DNA of 64,000 nt, from assembly GCA_041749255.1 (NCBI GenBank), contig JBGTBR010000081.1, forward strand, positions 62,001-126,000, in the 5' to 3' direction. Each line of letters begins with the position of its first letter. Within the stretch, counting starts at the first letter, position 1. A model generated the notes under the pieces. The model had not been told where the DNA came from. It ran no database searches and saw only the letters and a program-made list of their open reading frames with translations. The position numbers and the translations under genes are program-made. This document shows positions 9,587-19,037 of the stretch, piece after piece. Source of the DNA: JABDLO01 sp041749255. GTDB taxonomy: Bacteria; Bacteroidota; Bacteroidia; Chitinophagales; Saprospiraceae.

Positions 9587-12500
9587 ATGAAAAAATTATT
9601 TTGTTGTCTTTTATTGATGGGTTTATCACAACTTTTGCCAGCACAATTTCCACATAAGAACACAGAAGGACTCCGTCTTTTGCTTGAAGAATTAGAAGTG
9701 GAAAAAATGGAGAGAAATGTTAGAATATCCCAATTTTTGGAAAAAAATCCAACTTTTGAACAGGTTGAAAAAGATGAATTTCGTACCTATTATTTAACAG
9801 ATGTAATTAATAATCAGCCTATCTATACCACTACGCACAATGAAGAGGCAGCTAAATCAATGGACGTTGATGCATTAAGAGCCGGGGGTAGATTGGGGTT
9901 GAATTTAACGGGTAAAGGGATGAAAATTGGCGTCTGGGATGGTGGAGTTGCCCTGGATTCTCATGTTGAATATGAACGCAGATTGATCAATAATAATCCT
10001 GGAGAGATTAGCAATCATGCCACACATGTACAAGGTACTATAATGGCTGCTGGTATTAATCCGAATGCAAGAGGAATGGCTTATGAAGCCTCTTCAACCA
10101 ATTACGATTTTATCGATGATACTCAGGAAATGACTTTTGAAGCGTTACATAACGACTTACTGGTGTCCAATCATTCCTATGGAACCCCAGCAGGATGGCA
10201 ATTGGTAAACGGGTCCTGGGTATGGAGAGGTGATGCCAATATCAGTAGTGAGGCAGACTGGAAATTTGGTTTTTACGATAGTCAAGCTCGACAATGGGAT
10301 AATTTGGCGTATAATCACCCTTATTATACCATCGTAAAGTCAGCAGGCAATGATCGAAATGATACCGGTAATGGAAGTTTTCCTCCGGATGGGCCTTTTG
10401 ATATTATTTCCACTTACGGCACAGCTAAAAATATTATTACAGTAGGTGCCGTCCAAAAGGTATCTGTTGATAATCCCAAACCCTCTGATATAGTCATGAG
10501 TGCATTCAGCAGCTGGGGCCCTACTGATGATGGAAGAATAAAACCAGATATTATGGCTCCCGGTGTCAACCTTTTCTCTTCTACATCCGGAAGTGATAAT
10601 GCATATGGCAATTCGAGTGGAACATCTATGGCTGCACCCAGTGTATCCGGAAGTTTATTACTAATTCAACAAGCTTATCACAGTTTTACCGGGAAGTATA
10701 TGTTGAGTTCATCCCTGAAAGGATTGGTCATTCACACTGCCTTCGCTACAGGGACAGGATCTGAACCAGATTACCAGTATGGATGGGGCATGATGAATAC
10801 GGGAGGAGCTGTTGAATTTCTTGTCAATAATGACGGCATAAACAATATTTTATTAGAAGATGAGATTGTAAATGGCGGGGTAAAGGAGTATTTTATCACC
10901 CCTATAGCTGGAAAAAAAATTACGGCTACTCTGGTCTGGACAGATCTTCCAGGTACAACACCCCAGGTTAGTTTAAATCCAACAAATCTGATGCTTGTCA
11001 ATGATCTGGATATGAGAATTGTGGATGATTCAGGAATGGAAATCATGCCCTATATACTCAATCCGTCCAGTCCTGGAATAGCAGCCAGAAGGGGTGATAA
11101 TTTTCGTGATAATGTTGAGAAAATAGTTTTTGATAATCCCGAGCAAAGACCTTATACCATACGAATCAGTCACAAAAATCAGCTTGAGACCGGAAGACAA
11201 AGATTTAGTTTGATTGTATCGTATACTTCTGAAAATTCAGGGTTGTCAAATGTATATTGGATCGGCAATTCGGGAATTTGGAGTGATGGCCAGAATTGGT
11301 CTCTCACTTCCGGAGGGAGTCCGGCGAATTTAGTTCCAGGCGTTGATCATCGTGCCATTTTTGATGAAAATTCTTTTCCTTCCGGAGGAAATCAAATGGT
11401 AATCTTTGACAGAAATGAAGAGGTAGGAAGTGTTATTTGGCTTTCTAATAAAAATGTAACCATCGATTTTAATGGCCATAGTCTTACCACTGATGCTACC
11501 ACATTGCTCTCTCATGAAAATCTCACTATAGTAGAGGGTAATATCAGGCTTCGATTTAATGAAAACATGCAGGAAAAAACATTGAATATCCATTCCAGTC
11601 AGGCTGATCAATTTAACATTGTTGTGGAAAACACAAGCATTTCAACATGGCGTATCAATCCGGGAACACAGAATTCTATTGATCTGGAAATTAAAGCAGG
11701 TATGGTCATCTTACCCGAAGGACAAACGTATGATCTAAACAGCATTATTGTAGCAGGTAGTGGTTCAACTTTAGTTGCTCAAGACGTTACAGTTAATGGG
11801 TTGATGTACTTCGAAGTAAAAGATGGTGCTACCATTGATGATTCTGGGTCACAGTGGATATTTGATTCGGGTGGGATAGCTGCTTTATCCATTGATAATC
11901 ATGTATTCCAATCCGACATACTTGTTTTGGGCACTCATCTGGACTTATTTGGGGTAAATAATGAGATGGAAATCTTACAAATAAAGGAAGGCTCTGTCAC
12001 TATATATGAAAGTGTAGCTATTCAAGATTTCGAGATAGAAGATGGGGCACTACTAATAGCTGATGGAGTAATTGTAAAAATAAATAATACTCTACATTTA
12101 TCCTCAACAGGTTCAATATTAACGTCTATTATTTCAGATGGTAAAGGCACCATTGAAATTGTTCCTCATCAAAGATTTTGTTTTGATGATTTGTACATTG
12201 AAAATGTTGATTTAACCGGATTTGGAGCTGTATCAGTAGGAGAGAATAGTACTGTTATAAATGCTGAAAATTGGTTCCAGGGATTGTGTGAAAACCTGAT
12301 TTTTTCAGATTTTGAAATACTTTACCCTTGTGTTGAAGGTCTCACCTATTTTATTGATAAAAGTCAGGGTTCTTATTCAGAAAGAAGATGGATGATAGAA
12401 GGGGTTGAATTCGGTAATGAAAGCACTTCATTTTTTGAGTTTGACCAAACAGGCGAAGTTGAGGTAACCTTAATAATTGGTGATGGAGATATCGAATCCA

Positions 12501-13015
12501 CGTATACTGTGACCCTGGATATATTAGAAAATTCTCTCCAGGAAAATCGAGTGATTGTCAACCCAACCCAGCTAGCCAGTTTCAGGTCAGCCACGTCATA
12601 TCAATGGTTTAGAGATGGTATGCTATTAGAAGGTGAAGTAAACAGAGTATATATCCATAATGATATACCTGGAATTTATTTTGTTTTGACTTTTGATCAA
12701 CTTTGTAACAGGAAGAGTATGGAGGAACCTTTTGGAACCACATCTACGCGGGATGAAGAGAATGATAGTGATGGGTTTGGGGTTTTTCCCAATCCTATAA
12801 GCCAGGGTTCGTCTTTATTTATAAGACAAAGCAATGATGATATTCAATCACTTAATCTCACCTTGTTTAATTTGACAGGTAAAACAATTATAAGTTTAAA
12901 CAATCAAAATAGTGGATTGATTGAAATGGATACACAACATTTACAACCTGGCATGTATTTTCTCCAAATTGAAAAGGGAAATAATACAGCTACGTATAAA
13001 GTGGTCAAATTGTAA
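9587..13015 (+). CDS. Secreted subtilisin-like (S8) serine protease with T9SS sorting domain
   Basis: The ATG at 9587 is preferred over the one at 9554 because it starts directly with a signal peptide (MKKLFCCLLLMGLSQLLPAQ); this gives 1142 residues. The catalytic triad is complete: Asp118 in GVWDGG, His144 in NHATHVQG and Ser347 in GTSMAAPS. After the protease domain comes a P/C-type beta-sandwich (about 415-560, containing LVNDLDMRIVD), then a stretch starting WIGNSGIWSDGQNWS, as in G8-like or 'NWS' repeats of Bacteroidota surface proteins, followed by beta-helix-like repeats. The C-terminus (FGVFPNPISQGSS to YKVVKL) is a type A T9SS sorting domain, so the enzyme should be exported and anchored or released by T9SS. 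Its target proteins are unknown. A possible role in feeding peptides to the upstream SusCD pair is conjecture, since a terminator separates them. Confidence 0.92.
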   Translation: MKKLFCCLLLMGLSQLLPAQFPHKNTEGLRLLLEELEVEKMERNVRISQFLEKNPTFEQVEKDEFRTYYLTDVINNQPIYTTTHNEEAAKSMDVDALRAGGRLGLNLTGKGMKIGVWDGGVALDSHVEYERRLINNNPGEISNHATHVQGTIMAAGINPNARGMAYEASSTNYDFIDDTQEMTFEALHNDLLVSNHSYGTPAGWQLVNGSWVWRGDANISSEADWKFGFYDSQARQWDNLAYNHPYYTIVKSAGNDRNDTGNGSFPPDGPFDIISTYGTAKNIITVGAVQKVSVDNPKPSDIVMSAFSSWGPTDDGRIKPDIMAPGVNLFSSTSGSDNAYGNSSGTSMAAPSVSGSLLLIQQAYHSFTGKYMLSSSLKGLVIHTAFATGTGSEPDYQYGWGMMNTGGAVEFLVNNDGINNILLEDEIVNGGVKEYFITPIAGKKITATLVWTDLPGTTPQVSLNPTNLMLVNDLDMRIVDDSGMEIMPYILNPSSPGIAARRGDNFRDNVEKIVFDNPEQRPYTIRISHKNQLETGRQRFSLIVSYTSENSGLSNVYWIGNSGIWSDGQNWSLTSGGSPANLVPGVDHRAIFDENSFPSGGNQMVIFDRNEEVGSVIWLSNKNVTIDFNGHSLTTDATTLLSHENLTIVEGNIRLRFNENMQEKTLNIHSSQADQFNIVVENTSISTWRINPGTQNSIDLEIKAGMVILPEGQTYDLNSIIVAGSGSTLVAQDVTVNGLMYFEVKDGATIDDSGSQWIFDSGGIAALSIDNHVFQSDILVLGTHLDLFGVNNEMEILQIKEGSVTIYESVAIQDFEIEDGALLIADGVIVKINNTLHLSSTGSILTSIISDGKGTIEIVPHQRFCFDDLYIENVDLTGFGAVSVGENSTVINAENWFQGLCENLIFSDFEILYPCVEGLTYFIDKSQGSYSERRWMIEGVEFGNESTSFFEFDQTGEVEVTLIIGDGDIESTYTVTLDILENSLQENRVIVNPTQLASFRSATSYQWFRDGMLLEGEVNRVYIHNDIPGIYFVLTFDQLCNRKSMEEPFGTTSTRDEENDSDGFGVFPNPISQGSSLFIRQSNDDIQSLNLTLFNLTGKTIISLNNQNSGLIEMDTQHLQPGMYFLQIEKGNNTATYKVVKL

Positions 13016-13179
13016 GAGAATATGTATTGCTATAACATCGTTATAAGTACCTGATACACTTATTGCGGAGTTATTCATTTTTTTAACACTAAAATTAATT
13101 TCATAGAACCATTAATATGGTTTTCATGTATATTATAGTGTATTTTCTACTTTTTACGTTACCAAAAAATTTACATATT

Positions 13180-13851
13180 ATGTTGAGAATCAGCTCTTTG
13201 ATTATGATTTTGACCTCATCCTTTACATTGATAGCACAGGATTTTGTGTCCTCTTCTTCCGGCCAGTTGATCATGGAAATGAAGTATAACCCTAAATCGA
13301 AGGGTGTGACTTTATTTTCTGATTTTCAGAATGGAGCTTTAGTCGACGCCAGAGGAAATACAAAAGAAGAGGTAGAAGTTAACTATAACAGAATTTTGGG
13401 ATTATTCATCTCAAGGTATCAGGGCAAAGAAATCATTCTAAATGAAAGATTGTATACAGAGGTAAACATTATTCCAACTGAAACGGCATTCAGTGAATAT
13501 AATAATATGGCCTTTAAAAATAAGATAAATCCTGAAGATCCATGGAGATATTATCAGGTTTTATACGAGTCTGAAGAAATCATTTTTGCCAAAGGTTATG
13601 ATTCAAAAGTTTTTTCCGAAGGTGGAATAAATTACGGAAAAGGCTCAGATACAGATGTCATTAAAACTTCTGAGGGCTATTATATTCTGGATAATACAGG
13701 TTTTGAAAAAATAAAATTGAAAACCAAAGATTTAACCAATAAATTCAGAAAACTTAAAAATCAAATAGAAAAGCTAGAAAAACAGCAAGGATTGAATCTC
13801 AAAAAGGAGAAAGATGTAATTAAACTTTTTTCAATGCTTGAAGAAATTTAA
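13180..13851 (+). CDS. Hypothetical secreted protein with C-terminal charged helix
   Basis: I do not recognise this family. The ATG at 13180 is preferred: it gives 223 residues starting with a clean signal peptide (MLRISSLIMILTSSFTLIAQ), while the ATG at 13117 adds a second hydrophobic stretch. The mature protein is mixed alpha/beta, with tyrosine-rich segments (DPWRYYQVLYES, GYDSKVFSEGG), and ends in a lysine/glutamate-rich helix (about 180-223) that may form a coiled coil. No catalytic motif, lipobox or T9SS tail is seen, so it is probably periplasmic. It lies between two T9SS-exported peptidases on the same strand, 70 bp before the metallopeptidase, but a functional link is not demonstrated. 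Confidence 0.6.
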   Translation: MLRISSLIMILTSSFTLIAQDFVSSSSGQLIMEMKYNPKSKGVTLFSDFQNGALVDARGNTKEEVEVNYNRILGLFISRYQGKEIILNERLYTEVNIIPTETAFSEYNNMAFKNKINPEDPWRYYQVLYESEEIIFAKGYDSKVFSEGGINYGKGSDTDVIKTSEGYYILDNTGFEKIKLKTKDLTNKFRKLKNQIEKLEKQQGLNLKKEKDVIKLFSMLEEI

Positions 13852-13921
13852 AAGAATGATTACTATTGCATACTTCAAGATTTAACATATTTTAAATAGA
13901 ATTCAACTTTAATTTTTTTAT

Positions 13922-16426
13922 ATGAGAAGGTATGTTACAGTAGGATTTTTCTTTTTATTCAGCATTGTATTCCTGCAACAAGTTACCAGTCAGGTTGTAG
14001 ATGATTATCCCATCAGACAGGTTGCAGTGGATAGTGAAATACACTTCAGGCCATCCACGAATGAAATAGATAATACTTATATACCTTATAAAAACCGGGG
14101 GAACATTCAGGTCAGAAGCATGGAGCAGTTTAAAGTAACGTATAATGCCGCTGTCCCGGAAGCTGCCAGAAATGCCTTTGAAAATGGAGTTTTAGCCATT
14201 GCCGGGGATTTATTTAAATCTACCGTGCCCGTTAATATAACCCTTGAATATAAGCCAATAGATGGAAATGCTTTAGCCGGGGCATCTACCGGAGGCTTTT
14301 TTGTAAATCCCACAAATGCACCAAAAATTAATGGAATATATCCAGTAGCTCTGGCGGAAAAATTTATTGGCCAGGAGCTTAATGAATCAAATGAAGCGGA
14401 TGTAAGAATTGAAGTTAATTCCAATATCGATTGGTTTTATAAAGTAGAAGATGCTGTAGGAATTGGAGCGAGGTATGATTTTATATCGATTCTGTTGCAT
14501 GAGGTTCTTCATGGTCTGGGCTTTACAGCAGCGGTAGCGGTTCAAAATGGTGTTGGCTTCATTGGACTTTTTTCAAATGACAGATTCAGTGCATTTGTTG
14601 ATTTTCTCATCAATGATGCAGGGCGCAAACTTACCACTTTTGATGATGGTACGGCCAATATGGCATCGAGATTGAGTAGGAATGATCTTTTTTGGGAATC
14701 TGTTAGTCAAAATACCCGATATAAATTATACACACCTACTCCGTATGAACCCGGATCCAGTGTAAGCCATTTAGACTTGACAACATACAATGGAACTGAA
14801 AATGGATTGATGACCCCCTCAGCCTCGCGTGGACAAGCTATTAGAGATCCGGGAATATCTGCTGAGATTCTTTATGATTTGGGCTGGAAACATACATTTT
14901 TGTATCACAATCCTCCTGACGGAAGTGTAGAGCGAGCACCTGATTCAGATGTTACGGTGGTTGTCGACGTCGAATCTGATGCTGGATTGGATACCAGCAC
15001 ATTATTTATGACTTATATTGTACCCACCATGGATACAGCAGCCAATGAGTTTAAGGTACCTTTAACACATATAAGTGGTACTCGTTTTGAAGCTGTCATT
15101 CCAGGTCCAGGGGAGGAAGTCCCTGTATTTTATTACTTTGAAGCTTCTGATATCGATAACCGGTTTGTTACACAACCCGGTTATGATGTATTTAATGACG
15201 TTCAAGTTGTATTTAGTATCAATTATGGATTTGATACCACACCGCCTGTTATCATGCATGACAACATTAACTTAATTAATGAAAAAGACAGAACCATAGA
15301 CCTCGAAGCAACAGTGACCGATGAGTTCACAGGTATTGAAAGCGTCATAGTTGAATGGAGATTAAATGGAGTAGAAATGTCACCGGTGATGATGGAAATC
15401 GATTCTACTGACCAGTTTGGTGATAATTCCTATATCGCTTCTCTTCCCATACCGGATGGGGTCATAATAGAAGGTGATTCTATAGAATATAGAATCGTAG
15501 CGACGGATAGGGCTATTGCTGCGAATACCACAATTATCCCTGAAGATAGAGCGTATTTTAAGGTCAATGTTACATCTGTACCATTACCTGTAGTCCATTA
15601 TTTTAATGACTTTAACACGGAGAGTGATGATTTTGAAGGCAATGGTTTTACCATCACCCAACCTTCCCAATTTCAGAATCCTGCTATTCACTCGCGGCAT
15701 CCTTACCTAAGTGCCGGAGATGGTAATACCTTTAACCTCATTTTTAATCTGAAAGTACCCATCATTGTAGATGATAGAAATCCAGTGGTAGAATTTGATG
15801 AAATCGTATTGGTGGAACCCGGAGAACCAGGATTTGCTTTTGGAACCCTTGAATTCTGGGACTATGTGATCGTTGAAGCCAGAAAAGTAGGCACCAATAA
15901 TTGGTTTAATATCATAGACGGGTACGACAGCAGAGTCCACCCTATTTGGGTAAACACCTATAATAGTAGTTTTGTAGCCGGAAATTCGACAGCTACAGGA
16001 AATCCGTCATTATTTAGGAATAGAAGTATCAATATAACTTCTAAAGGCCATTTCGCTGCGGGGGATACCATTTTCCTTCGATTCAGGTTGTTTTCAGACC
16101 CCTTTGCTTACGGCTGGGGTTGGGCGATTGACAATTTAAACATCCAGGATCAGACTTCTTCTGTGCTAGACGTCGGCTTAAAGGATGATCTTCAAATATT
16201 CCCCAATCCCGTAACCGGTGATTTTGTTCACGTACGGAGGCCACACACCGGTGAACGAGAGGCAACGGTTCTATTGTATACTATGGAAGGCCAGTTGGTC
16301 AGCCGCCATAAGGTAATTGATTACGAATTTTCTATACCCTTACCTGAGAGTAGCAGTATGTATATACTCACCTTAATATCCGGAATCAATACAGTAAGCA
16401 GGATGATAGTGCGAACGAGGCGGTGA
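13922..16426 (+). CDS. Secreted HExxH metallopeptidase with T9SS sorting domain
   Basis: 834 residues. Signal peptide 1-24 ends near VTSQ. The N-terminal domain (about 60-330) carries the zinc site HEVLHGLGF (His193, Glu194, His197). The metzincin third histidine, expected at position 203, is alanine, so the third ligand must lie elsewhere. A possible Met-turn-like segment, NGLMTPSASRG, occurs near 297-307. The middle part has beta-sandwich domains (SIEYRIVATD) and a jelly-roll-like domain (FDEIVLVEPGEPG). The end (LQIFPNPVTGDF to MIVRTRR) is a type A T9SS sorting domain. It is probably a cell-surface or released peptidase for extracellular protein, but activity is inferred only from the HExxH motif. 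It is 51 bp upstream of hpf on the same strand, with no clear terminator between. Confidence 0.85.
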   Translation: MRRYVTVGFFFLFSIVFLQQVTSQVVDDYPIRQVAVDSEIHFRPSTNEIDNTYIPYKNRGNIQVRSMEQFKVTYNAAVPEAARNAFENGVLAIAGDLFKSTVPVNITLEYKPIDGNALAGASTGGFFVNPTNAPKINGIYPVALAEKFIGQELNESNEADVRIEVNSNIDWFYKVEDAVGIGARYDFISILLHEVLHGLGFTAAVAVQNGVGFIGLFSNDRFSAFVDFLINDAGRKLTTFDDGTANMASRLSRNDLFWESVSQNTRYKLYTPTPYEPGSSVSHLDLTTYNGTENGLMTPSASRGQAIRDPGISAEILYDLGWKHTFLYHNPPDGSVERAPDSDVTVVVDVESDAGLDTSTLFMTYIVPTMDTAANEFKVPLTHISGTRFEAVIPGPGEEVPVFYYFEASDIDNRFVTQPGYDVFNDVQVVFSINYGFDTTPPVIMHDNINLINEKDRTIDLEATVTDEFTGIESVIVEWRLNGVEMSPVMMEIDSTDQFGDNSYIASLPIPDGVIIEGDSIEYRIVATDRAIAANTTIIPEDRAYFKVNVTSVPLPVVHYFNDFNTESDDFEGNGFTITQPSQFQNPAIHSRHPYLSAGDGNTFNLIFNLKVPIIVDDRNPVVEFDEIVLVEPGEPGFAFGTLEFWDYVIVEARKVGTNNWFNIIDGYDSRVHPIWVNTYNSSFVAGNSTATGNPSLFRNRSINITSKGHFAAGDTIFLRFRLFSDPFAYGWGWAIDNLNIQDQTSSVLDVGLKDDLQIFPNPVTGDFVHVRRPHTGEREATVLLYTMEGQLVSRHKVIDYEFSIPLPESSSMYILTLISGINTVSRMIVRTRR

Positions 16427-16477
16427 TTTATACTTTGGATTAAATGTATTTTTTAAGAATTTAAAAGAAATAGAATT

Positions 16478-16780
16478 ATGGAAATCAGAATACATTCAGT
16501 AGGATTTTCAGCGGATGACAAGTTGGAAATGTATATTACAGAAAAGCTGGAAAAAGTAAACCGATATAATAATACTTTGATTGGGGTAGATGTTTACCTC
16601 AAATTAGAAAATGCAGGACAGGTAAAAGATAAAGTTGTTGAATTGAAAGCGAGAGTTCCAGGGCCCTACCAGTTTGTAAGAAATGAAGACAAAACTTTTG
16701 AGGCATCATTCGATAAAGCATTGGAATCATTTAAGCGTCAATTAAAAAAACACAACGAAAAGATAAAATCGACAAAATAA
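16478..16780 (+). CDS. hpf: Ribosome hibernation-promoting factor (short HPF/RaiA type)
   Basis: 100 residues, the short form that lacks the C-terminal dimerisation domain of long HPF. The fold signature is visible: MEIRIHSVGFSADDKL, then YITEKLEKVNRY and a final helix FDKALESFKRQLKKH. The protein binds the 30S subunit near the decoding centre in starved cells and blocks translation. Its place directly before the tRNA-tuf-secE-nusG block is a common arrangement in Bacteroidota. A start at 16478 follows a purine-rich stretch (AAAAGAAATAGA). Confidence 0.9.
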   Translation: MEIRIHSVGFSADDKLEMYITEKLEKVNRYNNTLIGVDVYLKLENAGQVKDKVVELKARVPGPYQFVRNEDKTFEASFDKALESFKRQLKKHNEKIKSTK

Positions 16781-16865
16781 AAGAGATTAATTAAAGTTTG
16801 AGGGAGAGTAAAAGCCTTAATAAACTGAGCTACAGAAATAATCTTTTATAAAAGTGAACCAATAA

Positions 16866-16896
16866 TTTCTATATTATTGAAAAAACACTATTTTTG
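16866..16896 (+). promoter_or_regulatory. Probable promoter of the tRNA-tuf operon
   Basis: TATTTTTG at 16889-16896 fits the Bacteroidota -7 consensus TAnnTTTG exactly. A weak -33 element (TTT at 16866-16868 in place of TTG) lies 20 bp upstream. Transcription would begin near 16903, about 38 bp before tRNA-Thr. Confidence 0.45.
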
Positions 16897-16940
16897 CAAC
16901 GCTTTTGGAAAAAGTTCTATAAAGACGAGCAAAACTGACT

Positions 16941-17014
16941 GCCAGTGTAGCTCAGTTGGCCAGAGCAGCTGATTTGTAATCAGCGGGTCGGGGGTTCGAA
17001 TCCCTCCACTGGCT
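16941..17014 (+). tRNA. tRNA-Thr (anticodon TGT)
   Basis: The cloverleaf is complete: 7-bp acceptor stem GCCAGTG/CACTGGC, D-arm GCTCAGTTGGCCAGAGC, anticodon stem GCTGA/TCAGC with loop TTTGTAA, and T-arm GGGGGTTCGAATCCCTC. CCA is not encoded. First of four tRNAs ahead of tuf. Confidence 0.97.
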
Positions 17015-17026
17015 CGTAAAGTGCAT

Positions 17027-17109
17027 GGGGGTGCGCCGGAGTTGGAGAGCCGGGCCAGACTGTAAATCTGGTGTCTCTGACTGAGTAGGTTCGAATCCTA
17101 CTACCCCCA
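17027..17109 (+). tRNA. tRNA-Tyr (anticodon GTA)
   Basis: Acceptor stem GGGGGTG pairs with TACCCCC (one G-T pair), anticodon stem CCAGA/TCTGG carries loop CTGTAAA, and a long variable arm (class II) marks it as tRNA-Tyr. 83 nt, 12 bp after tRNA-Thr. Confidence 0.96.
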
Positions 17110-17152
17110 CATTTCGCAGTGTTGTTTTTTAATTGAAATAACCGAGTAAAAA

Positions 17153-17225
17153 GCGGGAGTAGCTCAGTTGGTAGAGCATCAGCCTTCCAAGCTGAGGGTC
17201 GCGGGTTCGAGTCTCGTCTCCCGCT
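17153..17225 (+). tRNA. tRNA-Gly (anticodon TCC)
   Basis: Acceptor stem GCGGGAG/CTCCCGC, anticodon loop CTTCCAA, and T-arm GCGGGTTCGAGTCTCGT are all intact. 73 nt. CCA is not encoded. Confidence 0.97.
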
Positions 17226-17268
17226 CATATTCATCACTGCACGCCGCAAGATATATAATACTGTAAGT

Positions 17269-17298
17269 TTGAATTGTACATAGCGTAGAATGAATTTG
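17269..17298 (+). promoter_or_regulatory. Possible internal promoter before tRNA-Thr(GGT)-tuf
   Basis: TTG (17269-17271) is separated by 19 bp from TGAATTTG (17291-17298), which differs from the TAnnTTTG consensus at one position. It lies in the 139-bp gap between tRNA-Gly and tRNA-Thr and could give tuf extra transcription. Confidence 0.35.
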
Positions 17299-17364
17299 CA
17301 GATAGTAGTAATACGATTTTATATCTTCAGCAGGGAAATACCTTGAGCGAATAAAAGTGTAAAA

Positions 17365-17436
<72 letters not shown>

Positions 17437-17494
17437 CAAAAAAAAATATTGTGTTTTGTTAAATAATATTATAAAATAGATAAAAAGATTACTG

Positions 17495-18691
17495 ATGGCT
17501 AAAGAAACTTTTAAAAGGACCAAACCACACGTTAACATTGGTACCATAGGTCACGTAGACCACGGTAAAACCACCTTAACTGCTGCTATAACCTACGTGC
17601 TGGCTGAAGAAGGTACAACAAAAAGGATGGATTATGATTCAATCGATGCTGCTCCTGAAGAAAAAGAAAGAGGTATTACCATTAATACTGCACACGTGGA
17701 ATATGAAACAGCTAACAGACACTACGCTCACGTAGATTGTCCTGGTCACGCTGACTATGTAAAAAATATGGTGACTGGTGCGGCTCAAATGGACGGTGCA
17801 ATTCTTGTGGTGGCTGCTACTGACGGACCCATGCCCCAAACCAGAGAACATATACTACTCGCCAGACAGGTAGGTGTACCTAAAATTGTAGTTTTTATGA
17901 ATAAGGTAGATCTCGTTGATGATGAGGAAATGCTGGAATTGGTAGAAATGGAGGTAAGAGAATTATTGGATCAATACGAGTTTGATGGAGATAATTCTTC
18001 TGTAATTAAAGGCTCTGCATTGAAAGCCCTCGAAGGAGATGTTGAAGCAAGAAAAGGCATAAAAGAATTAATGGCAGCTGTGGATTCTGAAATTCCTGAG
18101 CCATTAAGAGAAGTAGACAAACCTTTTCTTATGCCAGTGGAGGACGTGTTTTCAATTACAGGAAGAGGTACTGTGGCAACAGGTAGAATTGAAAGAGGAG
18201 TTGTCAACACAGGAGAACAGGTAGAGATCATAGGTATGATGGCACCAAATACAAAGCCATTGACTTCAGTGGTTACCGGAGTGGAGATGTTCAGAAAGAT
18301 ATTGGAAAGAGGTGAAGCAGGAGATAATGCAGGATTACTTCTAAGAGGTATTGATAAAGACAGTATTAAGAGAGGTATGGTTATTTGTAAACCTGGAAGC
18401 GTTAAGCCTCATATGCACTTTAAGTGTGAAGTATATGTGCTCAGTAAAGAAGAAGGAGGAAGGCATACACCATTTTTTAATGGCTACAGACCTCAGTTTT
18501 ACTTCCGAACTACTGATGTAACGGGAGATGTTAACCTTCCGGCTGGCGTTGAAATGGTTATGCCTGGTGATAATGTTTCTCTTGAAGTGAAATTGATCAA
18601 TCCTATCGCAATGGAGAAAGGATTACGGTTTGCGATAAGAGAAGGTGGAAGAACAGTGGGAGCGGGTCAGGTCACTGAAATTCTTGACTAG
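17495..18691 (+). CDS. tuf: Translation elongation factor Tu
   Basis: 398 residues, the normal length. The GTPase motifs are intact: GHVDHGKT at 19-26, DCPGH at 81-85 and NKVD at 136-139, followed by the two beta-barrel domains (GRGTVATGRIERG; GYRPQFYFRTTDVTG). It brings aminoacyl-tRNA to the ribosomal A site as a GTP complex. The gene is directly preceded by four tRNA genes and followed by tRNA-Trp-secE-nusG, the conserved bacterial order. A hairpin terminator 36 bp downstream probably separates most tuf transcription from secE. Only one copy is in the window. Confidence 0.99.
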   Translation: MAKETFKRTKPHVNIGTIGHVDHGKTTLTAAITYVLAEEGTTKRMDYDSIDAAPEEKERGITINTAHVEYETANRHYAHVDCPGHADYVKNMVTGAAQMDGAILVVAATDGPMPQTREHILLARQVGVPKIVVFMNKVDLVDDEEMLELVEMEVRELLDQYEFDGDNSSVIKGSALKALEGDVEARKGIKELMAAVDSEIPEPLREVDKPFLMPVEDVFSITGRGTVATGRIERGVVNTGEQVEIIGMMAPNTKPLTSVVTGVEMFRKILERGEAGDNAGLLLRGIDKDSIKRGMVICKPGSVKPHMHFKCEVYVLSKEEGGRHTPFFNGYRPQFYFRTTDVTGDVNLPAGVEMVMPGDNVSLEVKLINPIAMEKGLRFAIREGGRTVGAGQVTEILD

Positions 18692-18727
18692 TTGTAGATA
18701 GAAGGCTATTTGCATACATTGAAATAT

Positions 18728-18764
18728 AAATTAAGCATCCCGTAATGAGGGTGCTTAATTTTTC
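18728..18764 (+). terminator. Rho-independent terminator after tuf
   Basis: The arms AAATTAAGCATCCC (18728-18741) and GGGTGCTTAATTT (18749-18761) pair over 13 bp with one bulged base and a 7-nt loop, followed by a T-run. Confidence 0.8.
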
Positions 18765-18914
18765 AGTTTTTTTTAATTGGGAACTATAATTTATGTGCAG
18801 AGATTATATGATTCATGAGCCACATAAAAGTTTTTATAGTTTCAGTTATAAAAGTAAGATGATTGAAGTGTCAAAATGATGGCACTCGAATTTAATGTTG
18901 GGAGTATGACATAC

Positions 18915-18987
18915 AGGGGAGTAGCTCAATTGGTAGAGCGACGGTCTCCAAAACCGTAGGCTGCGGGTTCGATTCCTGTCTCCCCTG
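18915..18987 (+). tRNA. tRNA-Trp (anticodon CCA)
   Basis: Acceptor stem AGGGGAG/CTCCCCT, D-arm GCTCAATTGGTAGAGC, anticodon loop CTCCAAA, T-arm GCGGGTTCGATTCCTGT, discriminator G. It lies 50 bp before secE, its usual place. Confidence 0.97.
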
Positions 18988-19037
18988 CATTTATAATGAA
19001 TTAGAAAGTAGGATAATTTACACAATAAGAAGGAAGC

